Below, piece after piece: positions 35,874 to 49,381 of a stretch of DNA of 64,000 nucleotides. This DNA comes from Epiperipatus broadwayi. Taxonomy: Eukaryota > Onychophora > Udeonychophora > Euonychophora > Peripatidae. The stretch lies in NCBI GenBank assembly GCA_028023455.1, contig JAQFVV010012396.1, forward strand, positions 5,124,085-5,188,084, read 5' to 3'. Under the pieces are notes generated by a model that saw nothing but the letters and a program-made list of their open reading frames with translations, was not told the DNA's origin and did not search any database. Numbering within the stretch: the first letter of the stretch is position 1; each line of letters starts with the position of its first letter. A program made the translations under genes and the position numbers.

Positions 35874-37985
35874 TATATTTTCTTTCAAATTATAATTTAT
35901 CAAAATTAATATTAATAAACATTATGAAATTCTAATGTTTATTTTATTTAGTTGGGTGCAACTGCATTATATTATGTTTTAATCATAATTTTTTAAAAAA
36001 ATGGAATAATAGTTATTAAAAAGTCAAATAAAAATTTTATCTATCAAAATGTAGAATATAGGAACAAAAAAAATTTAATTTGTAAAAATATTTTTTTTAG
36101 TAATAATATTTTAAGTTTGTTGGAAACACATCATGTATTTTTCTTTGCATTATGAAAACTGACTATTTTATAAAAAATATATTCTTTGGCATCTTTTTTG
36201 TGAGCTATAGTTATATTATAGAATAGTTTTATTTATCTAATTTTTTGTTATTGACGTTCAATCTAAATTAATAAATTACTTTGCAATAATTATTTTTAAA
36301 ATTACTTTTTTCAATCAGAAACAGAACCAGTATAGAGATAAAGCTTCATTTTTCACATTCAGCCTTTAACTATTTTATTTTTTATTTCTATTTTTTTTTT
36401 TAAGAAAAAAAAATTAATTTGGATTTTTAATTTTTGTTTCATCATTCCTTTTCCCCAACCCATTGTTTTTAATTTCCATTTGTTAAAATATATTACTGCT
36501 TATTTCTATCAATTGATGAGAGATTTATAGCATAAGCAAAATGAATGGTAGAAACAGATACGCCTCATATATATATATATAAATGAAAATTTGTATAATA
36601 TATTATCAATAAAATTGTAATCATAATTTCTTCTATTAATAATAACATAAATGTTTATCTGATAAGTTGTCATTCTATTTATAAAAAATTTATTATAAAA
36701 GATTTCTTATTAGTAATCAAAATTTAATTATTTAGGCTTCAAAAAATATTTTGTAGTATACAGAATAAATTTTAGTTAAATACAAATACAATTTTTATGT
36801 AGATAATCAATTTTCAATTTAAATTAAACCTAATGAACTCTCAAACAACTTCCAATATGACTAACAAATCTAGACAATTAAAACTATACTAGAGATCTAA
36901 ACACCTCTTTGGCATAATAGAAAAATGATATCCGTTTATTATATAAGTAGCTTTCTATAATTTGCTTGTTTCAACGTGTGAATGAATTAATTTACAATTA
37001 CAGTTCTATATTCAGTTTAAGTAAATTATGCCGTAAAAATATAGTATTATAATATCACTTTCAATCTTATATGAATTGATAATTCCTTTATATATGTAAA
37101 AGATAATGAATACATTTAAAGTAATATTTGATATTGATTTGTGTAAGTTTAGAAATATGACTAAAATTGTCTCTTGCTTACTTAAAATGTTTTAATTTGC
37201 TTAAATTTAATATATTATTTTCATATCCATAAATTTATTCACATTTTGAAAATAAATTTCTTGGAGATATTTATATATTAGTCTCATACATTGTTCTGTT
37301 TATATACTGCAAGCCACTCATAAAAGAATTTGGCCATTCCAGCTCCAAGAAAATAATAGCAACTCTAATGATTATACAAATCAATCTGTTAAACACAAAT
37401 ATGTTCACATATAGATATGCTGGTTTATTTTTCTGTTTATTTCTGCTGAAGAAATTAAAAGACCCTAAAAATTTTATGATATCTTAATTTCTTCTGCAGA
37501 AAACTTTTCATTCTGAAATACTTCATATCATAGCTAATTATAGCTCTTGAATTTATGCTATTTTGTCATATCTTCCCAATAAAATCAATTAACACTGTAA
37601 TGCTTAGAATGCATTTGAGATAATCTTTATAGTGTAGATGGAAGTTTATCTATCCTATAAAAACCATGATGAAATTTACTATAAAACACTCTTTTAAAAT
37701 TCATTCATTTTACATGTCTAATCTAATGTGTGATCTTAAAATAGTGGATTCTATAATATCATATTCAGCAAATAGAAAAATGTATTGATTTGCTTTATGA
37801 TCTGAGTTTTATATTTTTAAAATTTTACAGAGCATCTTTAAATGAATTCTTTTGTATTGACTGATTAAAAAAACTTGAGATTTTTTAATATTTAAAAAAA
37901 AAGTACATTTTATAAATTGTCATTTGAATTGACAAAAATAATACTATCACCAGTATAGTGTGAATACAGAATCTAAGAAATTGAA
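35874..37985. other. AT-rich tract, nothing recognised
   Basis: No feature beyond simple AT sequence. Confidence 0.4.
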
Positions 37986-40240
37986 CTTTCTGCTTTTTGA
38001 TTTTAATTGATTCAAATTAAAATTTCGATCATTAAACCTACATTGCACCTTGATGTCTATTTCACTGGACTACCTATAAATGATTCCAGCATGTTGAACA
38101 AATGCACATCTTTGTTTAGAATCAATTTTTATTTCAAGTGCTTCAAATTTTCTATCTATAGTAATATTTCATCTTATTCCATCATTTAAAAGCTATATAT
38201 TACAAATAAATTTCAAACAATGCCATAGACCTTTTCAATTAGTGAATTAAATACCTTGACCAAATTAGTAAAAGCAATATATAAATCACTATTTTCTTTT
38301 TTTTTTCTCAAAAGTACATTTGTCTGGTATCAAAAGCCATTTGTAGTGCTTTTGAATTCTTTAAAATCTGTGGTTACCATTCCTCTTATGGCTGAAATTA
38401 ACTTCTAAAATATCCTTGAAGTACTTTGCTATAATATATAATAATATCCCATGATAATTATTGCAAACTTGTCTATTCTTTTTATTTTCAAAAATTATAA
38501 CAATTAAAGCATCCTTAATATCAAGTGATACAACTTTATGGGTCCATATGTTCCTAAAAATTTCGATATTTTTTGAAATTCATATTTTAAAACTTCAACA
38601 GAGATTTCATTAGGACTAGCAGGTATTCTATTTTTAAGATGATGAAGAGTGGTTTGACTTCATTAAGTTTAGATAAAATAGATATATCATTAAAAGTCAT
38701 CAACTCATTTCTTGTATCATTATTCAAAAAATGATGAAAATACTCCTTGTCAAAAATATCATCATGAAAATCAATGTTAATTCTGAATTTAATAGGATTG
38801 TGATACAGTCTCTCAGGTTCATTTGCTGCATTTGGTATTTTAAGAAAAGATATCTAGGGTGATAATATCCACCAATCATTTTAAAGCCTTCTTGTCAGTC
38901 ATTGAAATTTTGCCTTCTATGTTTATAGTGAGTTCACATTTAATTTACTTTGTTGCTAAGCAAAAAATGCCACTTAGATTGCTAATAATAAAATTATTGC
39001 CAGAAACCAGACATGTTTTTTTAGTGACCCCAAAAATAAATTTACTTCTATCCATAATACACTCCTTATGAAAATTCCATGATTTAGTAATATGACAATC
39101 TAGAAGGTTCAAATTAGCAATTTTAGTGCTTAATAACTGTTGAAATGTAGTATACATAGTAGTTAGTTCCACATAATGGAAATCAATTTTCTTGTAAATA
39201 TGATTGGAATAAGGTCTACTTTTTAATAAAGCTGTCATTTTAATATTAAAGTACACAAATCTATGATTCATCCAACAATTCACAAGTGTTTGCATAATAA
39301 GAAGTTCCTTTGCTTTATTACTACAATTTGTAATGGTAATCTATTAAATGCTTTGTCTTGAATATGAATGCATTCATATTTTTTATAAAGGCTTGTCTCT
39401 CTAAACTAAACAAAATATTTATGACTCAATTCATGTGGTGTGAAAAAAAATAAAAATCAACAGATCATTTAAATTTACAGCGGTAATTTTTGGTCAAAGT
39501 CTACCCTTTGTATCAACATACACATTAAAGTCTCCAAAAAGATCTTTTAATGATACTACTGTAAAAAGCTTTTCTTCTCTGAATTTTCTGAATCTAAGGT
39601 TGAACCATATATAATAATAATAAGATGATTATTAATACTATTGTGCAAATAACATTATTAATTTTTATTGATACAATAAGTATTTTCAATAATAGAAGAT
39701 ATTAAATTAGGCTTTAAAGCAAAGTTAACATTATGCATTTTATTTTCACTGACTGATCAGCCCATCCAAAAAAAACTTATAACCATTCATCTATTCTATT
39801 AAACTTCTTCCTAAAAGATAAGTTTTTCTGAGAATATTTACATTGATTTAAAAAATTTTAGTTGTTTACCCACTGGTGCAATCATTTGTTCTGATTTTGA
39901 AGAGTTTGTATCAAGTAAAGTTCTCATATTTCATGCACTTATATTTTACAAAATAGATTTATATTACTTAACTGTATCACTATCACAGCCTTCTGTTTTC
40001 CACTACTGCTAATATTATTATTGTTTCTATCACTGCAATAAATAATTTATTGTTGCTATTGTTGGGCTCATTATTATTATTACCATTATTATTTTTTCAA
40101 TGCAGTGAGTAATCAGTCAGGTACAATAATCTGTCATGTTGGGTATAGCAGGTCATTTTTAGACCACTTCCACTTTTTTTGTAGACAGAGAAATTTCTGC
40201 ATTAGGTGGACTAAATATACAATCATTATCAAATAAAACT
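37986..40240 (-). pseudogene. Non-LTR retrotransposon (LINE) remnant, endonuclease plus reverse transcriptase
   Basis: Reading on the minus strand, fragments in different frames line up with an APE-type endonuclease followed by a reverse transcriptase. Near 39940 comes MRTLLDT, the usual N-terminal word. FFWMG lies near 39770, and FGDFNVYVDTKG near 39500-39550 is the catalytic GDFN block. NHRFVYFNIKM near 39200-39270 stands for the SDHRLV block, with Asp replaced by Asn in this reading. PASPNEI lies near 38610 (from the GPDGI region). NNYHGILLYII lies near 38420-38470 (from NYRGISLLSI). DLYIAFTNLVKVFN near 38240-38290 corresponds to the FxDLxKAFD block, with the catalytic Asp lost. Frameshifts and stops are numerous. 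Downstream domains and the 3' end cannot be followed below about 38000. The type is the widespread invertebrate LINE with the KNKGDRSDCNNYRG word, but I do not assign a clade. Confidence 0.8.
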
Positions 40241-40996
40241 TCTATCTCAAATCCAGTTCCAAACCAACTTATTAGTTATTGCATTGCCTTTTGCTAAAAT
40301 CACAATTAAGGACTTCTATCCTATTAAGATGCCAACACTATTGCTTTTTTAGTTCTTGAGAGCTTGTATTAAAAAAATAAAAAGGAAATTGGAATCAGAA
40401 ATGCTGTGTATATAGCTAGAGAATAGAAGTTGCACAACACAATTAGAAAGAGAAGTGATCGATATCAGGAGAGGCTTATGATGACTCAGCTCAACACTAA
40501 TATAAATGACTGGAAGAGTAAAAGTGGAATATAGAAAAAGACACTTGGACTCTTAGTCAAGAAATATTTATTTGTTATTCACAATTAACATTTATATATA
40601 AAGTCAAACCACTATCTATCACCTGTGAAGTATATCAATAGACTGAGCATAGCACTTGAAAGATCATTATTTTACCACAACAGTACCACATTATTTTTCT
40701 CACCTTTTCATATGCTTCTAAAGTCAATTATTTTTATCTTGATTTAGAGGCATCTATATAATCTTGAGTAATGAAATGGTTATCAGATGACATAGTGCTA
40801 TGAAATTCCCATCTCCAAATTGTTTTTACTTTTGCTTTCATCAGTAAAGATTAGAATATAAATTGAAAATTAATGCACATATGCATCTAGAAAGCACAAT
40901 TTTACTTTTGTATACTATTCAAGTTAATATTTTGGAAGAAAAGATTTGAATGTTTTAAATCCAGAATAATTCATTTGCTTAATCATATAGATTTGA
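40241..40996. other. AT-rich spacer
   Basis: Possibly includes 5' untranslated sequence of the neighbouring LINE. Nothing else recognised. Confidence 0.4.
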
Positions 40997-41002
40997 TACC
41001 AG

Positions 41003-41044
<42 letters not shown>

Positions 41045-41100
41045 CTGGTATATATAGCTATCTCTATATATATATATATATACGTATATATTAGAGATCA
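40997..41100. repeat. Paired (TA)n palindromes
   Basis: taccagctaa at 40997-41006 and ttagctggta at 41041-41050 enclose an uninterrupted TA run, making a perfect palindrome of 54 nt. A second, imperfect one with tctcta / tagaga ends follows at 41061-41097. Such sequences extrude cruciforms and are fragile. Confidence 0.9.
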
Positions 41101-42219
41101 TACTTTACATCAACTGTAGATACCTTAGTATAAAATCATTTACTTTACAATCAAAGAATGAATCCAATTTGTTTGTTGTCCAAAATTATACATGGATAGT
41201 AGATCTTGGATAGAAGCTAGGTAATGTCTATCTTAATATAGACAATGTTTGAAAGCTTTTTTTTTTTAGGATTATATATTTATCAACACTGTAAATATTT
41301 TTCATTACATATATTAAATATTTAGAGACGTATTTGAAAAGTATTAAAATGAGTAGAAATTAACTCTGCTTTGTGAATGTAAATACTATCACATATTATT
41401 CTTTATAGTTATCATTGTTCTAAGAAAGAGTTAAGGACTTTGACATTAGGAATATTTGCACTAATAATGGCAGAACATGGAGATTTATAGTTATGTTTTA
41501 TATATATAAAGATCTCATTGTGTATTTGTCTGCTATGCTATCATATGGTTTATATCTGAATGGAGCTTGACATTTTTTTAAACAATTGAAACTCTCCAAT
41601 ATTGGAAACTCTCCAAGCAATCTTGGATTCATTTCAACAATTGTTTATTCAATTATTGATTAACAAGTGGGTTTCTAATTATTCTTACTTAATAGTAAAA
41701 GAACAAATGACATCTTAAATGCTTGTTAATTAGTTTATTGCATAATGTCTTTTTTGTCATTACATTTCTGTGGACAGATTGCAGCTTTATTGAACTTTAT
41801 TAAACTATTATGCCATTAATGGAAGAAAATATAAAAATTCTATTTTTTACTCCAGATAATTCAGATGGATCTGACTTTTATTAACAATATTTGAAAGAAA
41901 TAATGTATGAGAAGTCAGTTCTAACAGAAATTTTAAGCAAGCACAAGTTATAATTAAACACAAACCATCTTCTTGAGCATAACAATATCCTGTCAAATAT
42001 TTCCAACAATTTGAAAAAGTTTTCTTTTTAGATGTGTCTTTAAAAGCATAGAAAAATATTTTTACTTCATGTATTTTTTGTAATTGTTTAATCATAGGAT
42101 CAAATTTCTCTTTGGGTAGTCTCATCCACCATAGCAATTACCATATTAAAAGTCAGATGTGACAATTAATAAAACATATGATCAAACTCTAAAAGGCATT
42201 GTTGTTACTTTGTGTAAAA
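41101..42219. other. AT-rich tract, unassigned minus-strand frame
   Basis: The minus-strand frame at 41847-42137 (96 aa, several Cys) has no domain I recognise. No other feature is seen. Confidence 0.35.
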
Positions 42220-42447
<228 letters not shown>

Positions 42448-43096
42448 GGATAGCTACATGTAATATGATATCATGTTATCAAATTCTGAATTGTGAAAAG
42501 TGTGGACACACATATAATGTAACTAGAATTTTTTTAATTAATATATATATATAACTCTATATAATAGTTTACATCTTGTAATCTTAATTTCTACACTGTT
42601 TATTTATTAAAGATATATTATAATCTTAATATACAAATAACAGTTGATTTGTGAGAATAGATGCATTAGCCAGTATATATGTAGGAGGATAGATGCAAGT
42701 TTAATTAAAATTATATTTCTACATAAATTTAATAGTTGTAGTGCAATTTTTTTAACTGTTTGATTTAATTGTATATCTTTATTAATATAATACTTTTGTA
42801 ATTTCTAAATTATTAAAACTTTTATTGGGAATAAATTCATTGTTGGTTCTATTAGATATTCAAAGTGGTATAGGTCTTACATTTTTTTGTCAATGATAGT
42901 TGCAATTATTGAATATTTTGAAGAACTTAATAAATTTATTTCGTATTTAAAATTTTCACTATTATAATATTGTCTGATTGTTTCTTTATACAAAATACAA
43001 AGGTCATAAAGAAAAATTATTTAAATTATTAATTTTTATCTTGGATTGGTTTTGAGAACTAAAGTGATTAAGATTGGCATATTTAAGATTCTTATT
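42448..43096. other. AT-rich spacer, nothing recognised
   Basis: No feature found. Confidence 0.5.
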
Positions 43097-43216
43097 AAAA
43101 TGATAAAAAAATCAAGTCAGATGTCACATGACTTAATTTTAATAAAGCTTGTATTTACAAATGTTATATATAGAGCTCGCAAAACAAGCTCTTAACAAGC
43201 TTTGAGAATATCATCA

Positions 43217-43256
43217 ACCCCAGACTGGTTTTGGCTTCTGGCATCATCAGTGAGGT
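43217..43256 (-). ncRNA. Hammerhead-like motif, family C, left arm
   Basis: Minus strand: ACCTCA, CTGATGA, small stem II hairpin, then AAAA in place of GAAA, C-CA-G-T-C, TGGGGT. Stem I pairs at six positions with one G-U. The GAAA change should inactivate it. Confidence 0.55.
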
Positions 43257-43295
43257 GCCAGGATATTCATTAGATTAAAAATACTAGGACAAGCC

Positions 43296-43334
43296 CAGCA
43301 CTGATGATGCCAGTAACAGAAACTGGTCTGAGAT
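43296..43334 (+). ncRNA. Hammerhead-like motif, family C, right arm (stem I lost)
   Basis: CTGATGA (43301-43307) and GAAAC are intact, but stem II is reduced to two pairs and stem I does not pair beyond two positions. Confidence 0.4.
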
Positions 43335-43463
43335 TGGGGATATTCTCAAAGCTTGTTAAACGCTTGTTTTTGTGAGCTCTATATATACCATTTGCAAATA
43401 CGAGCTTTATTAAAATTAAGTCATGTGACATCTGACTTGATTTTTTTTTATCATTTTATTTTT

Positions 43464-43627
43464 TTGCTATTAAGGCTTTGGCAATTTTATTGCTAAATCT
43501 ATTAATATATGGTGTATCTGAACTTAGTTTAGTCGCATGTGGCTATTTGAGTTAGATAGCTGGATTTTTAGACATATGGAGGTCTGAAAATTTCAGATTT
43601 TTTTCTCAATAGTTATACATTAGATAA
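43464..43627. other. Spacer between family C copies
   Basis: AT-rich sequence, no feature found. Confidence 0.5.
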
Positions 43628-43776
43628 AGTGCTGGGCTTGTCCTAGTATTTTTAATCCAAAAAATATCCTGGCACATCACTGATGATGCCAAAAGCAGAA
43701 ACCAGTCTGGGGTTGAGGATATTCTCAAAGCTTGTTAAGAGCATGTTTTACGAGCTCTATATATAACATTTTAAGA
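43628..43776 (+). repeat. Family C single unit
   Basis: gtgctgggcttgtcctagta, atatcctggcac, actgatgatgcc, accagtctggggttgaggat, agcttgttaagagc and gagctctatatataacattt follow the order seen in the inverted dimer. Confidence 0.85.
43674..43713 (+). ncRNA. Hammerhead-like motif, family C single unit
   Basis: CTGATGA (43680-43686), stem II TGC-CAAAA-GCA, GAAA, C-CA-G, T, C then TGGGG. The core, stem II, the 2-bp stem III and the GUC cleavage triplet are intact. Stem I is short here (three pairs) because of a change to ATCA on its 5' strand. Confidence 0.6.
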
Positions 43777-44680
<904 letters not shown>

Positions 44681-44718
44681 TCTTTTTCTTTCTTTTTCTA
44701 TGTATTGATTTCTATTTT

Positions 44719-44943
44719 AACATATACCATTTAAAACTTTCTTAATCACTTTATCAATACTCTTTATAACAGTTTCGACTGTCCTGCAGTCATCATCAGA
44801 GCTTTCTTAAACACTTTTCTTTATAACAGTTTTGACTATCCTGCGACCATCATCAGAGCTCGGATGATGACTGCAGGACAGTCAAAACTGTTATAAAGAG
44901 TATTGATAAAGTGTTTAAAAAAGTTGCAAATGGTATGATATGT
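44719..44943. repeat. Family D foldback with CTGATGA...GAAAC cores
   Basis: The outer arms (acatataccat, actttatcaatactctttat, gactgtcctgcagtcatcat) are mirrored at 44861-44943. Inside the left side a second, partial copy of the unit (tttataacagttttgactat, catcatcagagct) lies in tandem with the first. So there are two units in minus and one in plus orientation. Confidence 0.85.
44770..44799 (-). ncRNA. Hammerhead-core-like hairpin, family D
   Basis: Minus strand: CTGATGA, T, GACTG-CAGGA-CAGTC (perfect 5-bp hairpin), GAAAC. Both core strands and stem II are there, but with an extra T. I find no stem I or clear NUH site, so ribozyme activity is doubtful. Confidence 0.4.
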
Positions 44944-45470
44944 ATTATTATTCACTTGAGCATTGAATACAATAAATTTATTTATTTATTATATTGTTAG
45001 TTATTTTTTTCAATTCAAAAATGATTTATATAACTTAAGTTTTAAAATCCATCACCTTCATCACCGATACTAAATTACTCAAAATTAAATCCAAAGACAT
45101 AAAAGTGAATTTAAAAAGAATAGATATATTATTGATGAATTGATGAATTAAATAAATGAGTTGTCTTTTGACTTCCGTTTGGTACTCAAACATTTCATGA
45201 AATGAATAAATAAAGTTTTAAGGATGATATTTTCAATAAAACACATAAATGAATGGCAAATTGCTCATCTATGTATAAACTAAATAAATATTTTCTTTAG
45301 CTTGTTTTTAATTATTACTGTAAATGTTGTATAACTTCGTCATAAATGGATCTGTTAATCCGTTTAAAAGCAAATAATTTTTATTTATAAATTTAAATAC
45401 TTAAAAATGCGATTTTTAAAATTCCTAGGATTAAAAATTAACTTTAACCATTTTATTATATCTTTAGAAG

Positions 45471-45536
45471 TGCATAATTATATTTATAACAGATAGACAA
45501 ATAACTAGCTGTTTGTTATAAATATAATTACATACT
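45471..45536. repeat. Small foldback
   Basis: ataattatatttataacag near 45474 is mirrored by gttataaatataattac near 45518. Confidence 0.75.
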
Positions 45537-47590
45537 TTTTATACGTAATAAATTGTCTATTTTAAACAGCTGCCAAAACAATGGAAATAAGCAATAGCAA
45601 GTTGAGTAGTTATGTGATTATGTTAATAATTTAATAAATTAATATTTTGATATATCTAATATACAGGTGGAAACAAAAAGTCTCATAGTTTAGCGTTATA
45701 ATTTCTGGTTCAACTTTAGTGTAGGTGATTTTTTTTCAGATCATCAATAGACTTAGGATTTTTTTAGGGTGCTAACTCATAATAAAATTGACTATTTTTA
45801 TTAGGCAGTAAATGAATATTTAGTTATTATTAGCTAATTTGATTAGAGGAGTGATAGTGCAATAAAATTAACATAAGTATAATATAAGTATGATATAAGT
45901 CTTCAGAATAAAGGTGGGGGTATGATGTTTCTATGGCTATTGAGCTTATATTTTACCTATAATTTTAGATGAAAAACTCTTAAGTTATTTAATAAATACA
46001 GTTTAGATAGAAAGAATAAATAATTTGTGTATGTATAAAAAAATCTGGCTACATTATGGATTATATTATCACATTAATGAGTATGACCATCATAACTTTC
46101 GAATTAAAAAAACAAAAACAAAAGATAGACAGACAAATAATTGAAAATTAAAGCCGAGATTTGCAAGACTTCTGCAAACCAATCTGTGAAACGCAATATT
46201 TTATTCTCATGCCGATCATTAAATGTTTATTTGATATATTAGAATGCTACCTTTTATCTTTTCTGCAGCTATATATTACTTTAATATTTTATAAAAATGA
46301 TGATTTTATTAGCCAAGCAAGAGAATGAGTTTTCTACTTCAATATCCTGTAATCACATATGCATTTAAATAAGAAAAGCTTGATATATTTTCTATACACT
46401 GATTAATCTCAAAATTAAATTTTTGCTGAGATGTCTCATTTAAATAGTACATTATTTAGGATTTAATATTGGTTATAGCTGAGTATATTTTAATTAATAA
46501 AACTGATTTTTGCTACATATTATGAAAAATATTTTGACAGGTAAGCAGGTGTTCTTTTTGATTACCTGAAGCATTGTTCTTGATTGTATTATATTAGCTG
46601 AAAATATTCTAAGGCTTCTGTTAATGTCTTTATAAAGCGTTCAGCTGGTGGTGAGTTAGATAATTGTGATTGCTCAAGCAGGTTAAAAGAATATTGTCAT
46701 TCTTTCATTTATATAAAATAGTAAGTCTGTATGAATTTTGCTTGCTTTGTTGCCTAAAGAAAAAATCACTAATAAAATGTCTCTTTTTTTTTATGTTAGT
46801 CTTAAAACTAAACTATTTTATAAAGTTCACCAGAGTTCAAATGAGAGCAGAACATAAAAATAGATGCACATATCGTATTACTTTTATAATGCAATGAACA
46901 AATATGCAATTAATTATTTTGGCAGGTTTAAGGAGGAAGTTCATAATGAAATTTGAACACTCATTTTTTAAAAACCTCCTAATAATAGATAAATTAAAAT
47001 ATAGGAAACAGAACAACTTCTACTGAGCTCTATGTGATATATATAATAGACAACTTCTGAAATGTAAACGATGACAGTTAAATATATAATCTTATCTATG
47101 TAGAATTTAGGTGAGAATAATTCACTGATCCAATTTGTTTTATGGATTATAGCTTTATAATATCATCACTTTTCCTTAGGCTATGACTTAAAAGACTCTA
47201 AATGTTGAACTATAGAATCAAAAATAAAATGCATCTACCTATTCTTAGTGGCTCTGATATTTATAAGCATACCTTTGCCAACATTGTTGGTAATTCAGAG
47301 TGAAGTTTATATCATAATTATGTAAATGGTTAATGTAAAATATATGCTAAATTCTTTTATTTATGTAATATCTAAAATTTTATTAAATAATTATATACAC
47401 TTTTTTTTCTTAAACTGAAATTATATGTAACAAGTGTAAATACTTACTATGAACACTGGAATGACAGATATTTTTTTCATATAAGGTTTAAGTTAATTTG
47501 CTGTTCTATTTATTTTTATCTTTAGCAATGAAAATATATTTTATTTATAATTATTTTTCCTTATTCTACTATATATATATTTAACCAAAG

Positions 47591-47723
47591 ATTAAATCAC
47601 CCCACATGATTAAGAAATTCAGAACCACACTCTGTGAAATAAATATATTAGAGTTCATAATATATTTATATATTTATTTCACAGTGTGCAGTTTTGAATT
47701 TTTTAGTATGTGGGGTGATTTAA
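47591..47723. repeat. Foldback element, about 60-nt arms
   Basis: attaaatcaccccacat, cacactctgtgaaataaata on the left are mirrored by tttatttcacagtgtg and atgtggggtgatttaat on the right. The 70-aa frame at 47606-47818 lies across it and is not credited. Confidence 0.85.
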
Positions 47724-49381
47724 TATTTGAATATTTATATTTCAATTTAGCATTATTATATATATTTATGTTGTACCAGTCCAATTTGTATGTTCATTCC
47801 ACAAAATTTAGAATCTGAGCAAAAGTATCTCAAATCCAATCATGCCCAAGATACACAGATCAGGAGCAATCATGAACTCTAACCTATTTTCCCAGTCCCC
47901 AAATCTCTAACAATATGAACAACATCTCTGGTGATACAGATGAATTTAATTCATTCCAGACCGGAGTCACAGTGGTGAGACATGATATCTTACCGCTAAA
48001 TATGACTAACTAACTAAATTATGAATGAAAAGCTGAATACAGATGATAATAAAATATTTATAGATGGATAGATTAAGGAATAATGAGACTAAATTGACCA
48101 GTGAACAGCTAACAGTGTAATGAAGGAGTAAATAAATTATAATAAAAGGGTCGCCTACTTATGATAATCAGGATATTGGATAATCCAGATACACTGAATT
48201 CTTTAGAATAATGAATTATCATAACAAATATTAAGATTAAATTGAATAATGATTCAAACACTTGACTAAATTGAGGTATAAGTTTTAAAAAATGCACTTT
48301 GACATAGTCATTGGTATATTATAATCATAGGTTTCATGCAAGTAATCTTAGGTTTGTATATCCATAGGATTACATAATTTAATATTTGTATAATAGATGA
48401 TGTTGACACTAATGTGTCATTTAAGAAAAATGTGAATAGAGAACTAATCTCAGATTGAATGATACATATATAGTGTACAATCGATACAGTGCAGTTTAAT
48501 ATGCCAATAATAATTAGATATCAATTTCTTATAAATAATGTAATAATATTAACACCATTTTAGAATTAAAAAAATATGTAACTAATGACTATCATGAAAT
48601 ACATATAATGAAACAGAACCTTTTATTATTCATAATCATGATTGAATTCATATATATATAATAATATTGCATTTGGTATGTAATTTTTAATGTTAGGTAA
48701 ATATTACTGATGAAAGATAACAATATGGGTTACAATGATTACTGAAAATGAATACATAATTATTCATGTATTTAACTTAATAAGATTTTATTTATCTATA
48801 AAATTAATTGAGTTTAATGATCTAATATAGAGCAATTGTAAAAGATGAACATTTCTACAACCGTAAGAACTTTCTAAGATAGATATAACGAACAATATTA
48901 ATTTGAAAACACTAAGAACTTTAAATTTTAAACTTTCCTAGTATTTAATTGTTACAAATAGAATCCTATCTGACCAAACTAAATTCTTTATTAATAGTGT
49001 TATTTGATGTATTTTTTTTCCTTATTTATGTAAAATCATTTCCATTTATTTATTTTTTTATTCTTTAAGTTTTTATCATGATTTTTTTTTGTTTTTCGTT
49101 AAATTAAATATATCAATGTTAAACTTAAGTCGGGCGTGAATGGCTGTATAGATTTGTAAAGTTATATTAGGGAAGGGTAATCTTAGGTTATTTGTGTCGT
49201 TGTTAGATTGGGTCAATGGATTGGATATATTGGTGTGATTAGTAGATGTAATATTGATTCGCTATGGGCAGAATCGCTTCATACGCCGCACACTTCCATT
49301 TGCCTATGGAAGGAATTATAAGACGGAGAACGCAGTTCCTTTCTATGGAGTTTTTTTTTATTGTTCTTCTCGTTAGATTGA

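Larger units (their letters stand above)
43097..43463. repeat. Family C inverted dimer (foldback) with hammerhead-like cores
   Basis: The left arm (aaatcaagtcagatgtcaca, tatatagagctcgcaaaaca, tcatcaaccccagactggtt, ggcatcatcagtg) is mirrored in the right arm ending near 43463. Arms are about 155-170 nt. The loop (atattcattagattaaaaat, aggacaagccc) is the 5' part of one unit: its reverse complement begins the single copy at 43628. Thus the structure is two family C units head to head, not a simple MITE. Confidence 0.85.
44944..49100. other. AT-rich tract with two small foldbacks
   Basis: Apart from the foldbacks at 45471-45536 and 47591-47723 and a possible degraded tRNA-like scrap near 47950-48000 I see nothing. 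Open frames up to 75 aa have no known domains. Confidence 0.4.

Noticed and set aside
38859-39071. 70-aa plus-strand frame
   Set aside because: Antisense to the minus-strand LINE remnant.
47920-48000. tRNA-like segment on the minus strand
   Set aside because: Only vague resemblance to an A box; the B box does not fit.
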